Origin: Sphingobacteriaceae bacterium
Lineage (GTDB): Bacteria > Bacteroidota > Bacteroidia > Sphingobacteriales > Sphingobacteriaceae
DNA length: 33,129 nucleotides
NCBI GenBank assembly: GCA_014380615.1
Contig: JACMJM010000059.1
Span: forward strand, 1 to 33,129
Reading direction: 5' to 3'
Shown in pieces: positions 31,066 through 33,129 of the stretch (within the stretch, counting starts at the first letter, position 1; every line of letters begins with the position of its first letter). The notes beneath the pieces were generated by a model that did not search any database, was not told the DNA's origin, and saw only the letters and a program-made list of their open reading frames with translations. The translations under genes were made by a program, and so were the position numbers.

Positions 31066-31505
31066 TTAAACGCCCTCTCATAAATCCCTATCCAATCCTC
31101 CACACTTACCTTCGATGCCAGCTCCCCAATCAACTTAACCGGAACCTGATCCATCTTCTTAAACCGGATACAGCTTTTACCCATATCTAATTTAGCTTTA
31201 CTGTGTTTCGGGTATTCTGCAACAAACCAGTTTAACAATTCCGGGTCTGCATAAATTCCCATATGATATACCGCTATAAAGTTCTTTTGCGAAGCAATAC
31301 TCAAAAATGGAAGCGGCTGCTTTGGATCACAGTGATAACCCGAGGGGTAAATCGAATGTGGTACAACATAGCTCAACATTCCGTAGCTTATTGCTTCTTC
31401 AAAGCCCTTCGGAAGGTTTTGGATAATGGCCTTTCTTAATTCGGTCATTACCGGCTTCCTTTCTTCAGGAAGGGAACTCATGTATTCTTCTGGTGTACTA
31501 GTCAT
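31029..31505 (-). CDS. DUF1801-family (YdhG-like) protein
   Basis: A 158-residue protein resembling the DUF1801/YdhG fold. Signatures are TPEEYMSSLPEERKP, GFEEAISYGMLSY, YPSGYHCDPKQPLPFLSIAS and FVAEYPKHSKAKLDMGKSCIRF. Function is unknown. It sits between leuA and leuC, with a copy of the same repeat on each side. The C-terminal PLSPKGGIQGA is encoded by repeat copy A rather than by family-conserved sequence. Confidence 0.8.
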   Translation of the reverse strand: MTSTPEEYMSSLPEERKPVMTELRKAIIQNLPKGFEEAISYGMLSYVVPHSIYPSGYHCDPKQPLPFLSIASQKNFIAVYHMGIYADPELLNWFVAEYPKHSKAKLDMGKSCIRFKKMDQVPVKLIGELASKVSVEDWIGIYERAFKPLSPKGGIQGA

Positions 31506-31506
31506 A

Positions 31507-31678
31507 CCTCACCCGCCTTTGCGCTCTGTCGTCCGCACCCTCTCCTAAAGGAGAGGAGTTTAAGCGCAGAGCTAAGCGCTTTATTTTTTTATCGGGCCGT
31601 AATTAATGCACTATTCCTACGTTCCAAACCATCTACGCCCAGCTAAGCTCCCTGCATTCCCCCTTTAGGGGATAGGGG
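31507..31678. repeat. Bipartite palindromic repeat, copy B
   Basis: Half 1 is 31507-31562 and half 2 is 31636-31678, nearly identical to copy A. The stem is CCTCTCCT-aa-AGGAGAGG (31539-31556): compared with copy A the innermost C-G pair is T-A, a compensatory change. The halves are separated by 73 bases (16 in copy A). That spacer has AGCGC/GCGCT (31563-31567, 31576-31580) plus a T run on the plus strand. Half 2 supplies the stop codon of leuA. Confidence 0.8.
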
Positions 31679-33129
31679 TCACCACCTCATAAAACTTATT
31701 CACCGCATCCAGATACGCATTAGCTGATGCTCTTACAATATCCGTACTAAATCCGTAACCCATGTATGATGTATCATCATGAATTACCCGCATATCCACT
31801 TTACTTATATCATCACTTCCACCATGGATGGAGTGAATATTAAACTCTTTAATTTCGTTAGTCTGACCAAGAATGCTTTCTATGGCATGTATTGTAGCAC
31901 TTACGGGACCGTTTCCAACAGCTGTTGCTTCGTGTTCTTCACCTTTAAGACTTAACTTTACTGTTGCCTGCGGTTGAGTTTGATCGCCGCAAGTTACTTG
32001 TAATGAGTTGATCTTAACGCCGTTTTTGATGCTTGCTTCAATATCTTCACCCATTAACTGTAAAAGGTCATCGTCTTTGATTTCCTTCTTTTCATCCGCT
32101 AAAGTTAAGAAGCGCTGATAGGTTTGGTCTAGGTCGATTCGCTCCATCGAGTAGCCCAAACGCTCAAGGTGATGCTTAAGAGCATGGCGTCCGCTGCGGG
32201 CAGTGAGAATAATTTCTGATTGGTCGATTCCCACATCTTCAGGGTTCATAATCTCATACGTCTCGCGATGCTTCAGCACACCATCCTGGTGAATACCAGA
32301 ACTATGAGCAAATGCATTACGACCAACAATCGCTTTGTTCGCTTGCACCGGCATCCGCATCATGCGACTTACCATCCCGCTCAGTGGATATAATTTTTTG
32401 GTGTTGATGTTGATTTTATCGTGGTAACCTAGTCCTTTATGAGTGTTTAAAATCATAACGACTTCTTCCAGCGAAGTATTTCCAGCACGCTCACCGATGC
32501 CGTTTATTGTACATTCAATCTGACCGGCTCCATTTTGTAAGCCAGCTATACTGTTCGCAGTTGCCAAACCTAAATCATTATGGCAATGCACAGAGATAAC
32601 CGCCTGGTGTATATTTTTAACATTCTCTTTCAGGAAGCGAATTTTTGCACCGTAGGTTTCTGGTAAGCAATAACCGTTTGTATCTGGGATATTCACCACT
32701 GTGGCACCTGCAGCAATAACAGCCTCAATCATCTGAGCAAGAAAAATGTTATCCGCTCTTCCAGCATCCTCTGCGTAGAATTCAATATCCTCAACAAATT
32801 GCTTGGCATATCTTACTCCTTCAACCGCACGTTCAAGAATTTTTTCACGTGTACTGTTAAATTTATATTGGATGTGTATGTCCGATGAGCCAATTCCTGT
32901 ATGGATCCGGGGCCGGGCAGCATGTTTCAATGCTTCCACGGCACAATCAATGTCGCCTTTAACGGCACGCGTTAATGCACAAATGATCGGTTCACGAATC
33001 GCTTTAGACAATTCAACCACGCTTTGAAAGTCACCCGGACTTGAGATCGGGAAACCAGCTTCAATAATATCAACACCTAAAGACTGCAGTTGCTCTGCGA
33101 TGATAATCTTTTCAGGCGTTGTTAATTGA
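31665..33129 (-). CDS. leuA: 2-isopropylmalate synthase (5'-truncated by window edge)
   Basis: LeuA condenses acetyl-CoA with 2-oxoisovalerate, the first step of leucine synthesis. About 487 residues are visible; the reading frame is open to the window edge, where it reads [14 protein letters not shown], so the catalytic RDGEQ motif lies just outside. [15 protein letters not shown] holds the metal-binding histidines, [15 protein letters not shown] is typical LeuA, and the C-terminal regulatory domain (about the last 120 residues) should bind leucine. A GTG at 33020 is only an internal valine. The stop TAA lies inside repeat copy B. Confidence 0.95.
   Translation of the reverse strand, partial: QLTTPEKIIIAEQLQSLGVDIIEAGFPISSPGDFQSVVELSKAIREPIICALTRAVKGDIDCAVEALKHAARPRIHTGIGSSDIHIQYKFNSTREKILERAVEGVRYAKQFVEDIEFYAEDAGRADNIFLAQMIEAVIAAGATVVNIPDTNGYCLPETYGAKIRFLKENVKNIHQAVISVHCHNDLGLATANSIAGLQNGAGQIECTINGIGERAGNTSLEEVVMILNTHKGLGYHDKININTKKLYPLSGMVSRMMRMPVQANKAIVGRNAFAHSSGIHQDGVLKHRETYEIMNPEDVGIDQSEIILTARSGRHALKHHLERLGYSMERIDLDQTYQRFLTLADEKKEIKDDDLLQLMGEDIEASIKNGVKINSLQVTCGDQTQPQATVKLSLKGEEHEATAVGNGPVSATIHAIESILGQTNEIKEFNIHSIHGGSDDISKVDMRVIHDDTSYMGYGFSTDIVRASANAYLDAVNKFYEVVTPIP

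Noticed and set aside
31563..31590. Plus-strand hairpin with T run (AGCGC/GCGCT) as a terminator
   Set aside because: No plus-strand gene ends here; it is inside the spacer of repeat copy B and probably incidental.
28604..31678. Intergenic repeats of the leu cluster considered as a CRISPR array
   Set aside because: The repeats are few, long, different from each other and not regularly spaced, and no cas gene is present.
32998..33020. GTG as the leuA start
   Set aside because: The frame stays open upstream to the window edge and encodes conserved LeuA residues such as [13 protein letters not shown], so the GTG is an internal valine.

Overview
The window looks like a chromosomal segment of a Bacteroidota bacterium, most likely a Sphingobacteriaceae member (Pedobacter/Mucilaginibacter-like). 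This rests on AT-rich intergenic DNA, TAnnTTTG-type -7 promoter boxes, few Shine-Dalgarno sites, a HemC-HemD fusion, an acyl-ACP desaturase, and a leu cluster with two isopropylmalate-synthase-family genes. Genus is inference; no database was consulted. I see no phage, IS element, CRISPR array or tRNA gene.

Layout. 1-480: the 3' end of a 5S rRNA gene (end of an rrn operon), followed by three decaying copies of 5S-plus-terminator units. 623-1606: acyl-ACP desaturase. 1634-5340 (minus): ATP-grasp / alpha-E / transglutaminase cassette plus a small hydrophilic ORF. 5446-6639 (minus): class-III aminotransferase. 6683-8311 (minus): ECF sigma factor, repeat-bearing membrane protein and small secreted protein. 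8398-9689 (minus): MarR regulator and alpha/beta hydrolase. 9935-18968 (plus): heme operon hemA-hemCD-hemB-hemL-[histidine kinase-response regulator-TPR protein]-hemE-hemJ. 19052-21222 (plus): second ECF sigma / anti-sigma-like / outer-membrane barrel module. 21223-21459: structured intergenic DNA. 21460-22461 (plus): orphan ABC ATPase. 22458-24355 (minus): MNT-HEPN toxin-antitoxin pair overlapping ilvA. 24425-25500 (minus): SAM methyltransferase and ABM-domain protein. 25614-33129 (minus): leucine cluster leuA (cut by the window edge)-DUF1801-leuC-leuD-second LeuA/CimA-like synthase-lipoprotein-leuB, whose gaps carry several repeat elements.

How the genes work together. The heme operon makes 5-aminolevulinate by the C5 route (HemA, HemL) and carries it through porphobilinogen, hydroxymethylbilane, uroporphyrinogen III and coproporphyrinogen III; HemJ is a late protoporphyrinogen oxidase. 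The steps between HemE and HemJ, and ferrochelatase, are not in the window. A two-component system with almost no extracellular sensor is translationally embedded in this operon. The leu cluster plus ilvA serves branched-chain amino acid synthesis. The most unusual items are the heme-embedded two-component system, the ATP-grasp/alpha-E/transglutaminase cassette with a poly-Gln tail, the HEPN-MNT pair overlapping ilvA, the 5S decay array, and a two-copy structured repeat that supplies the C-terminal codons of neighbouring genes and shows a compensatory base change.
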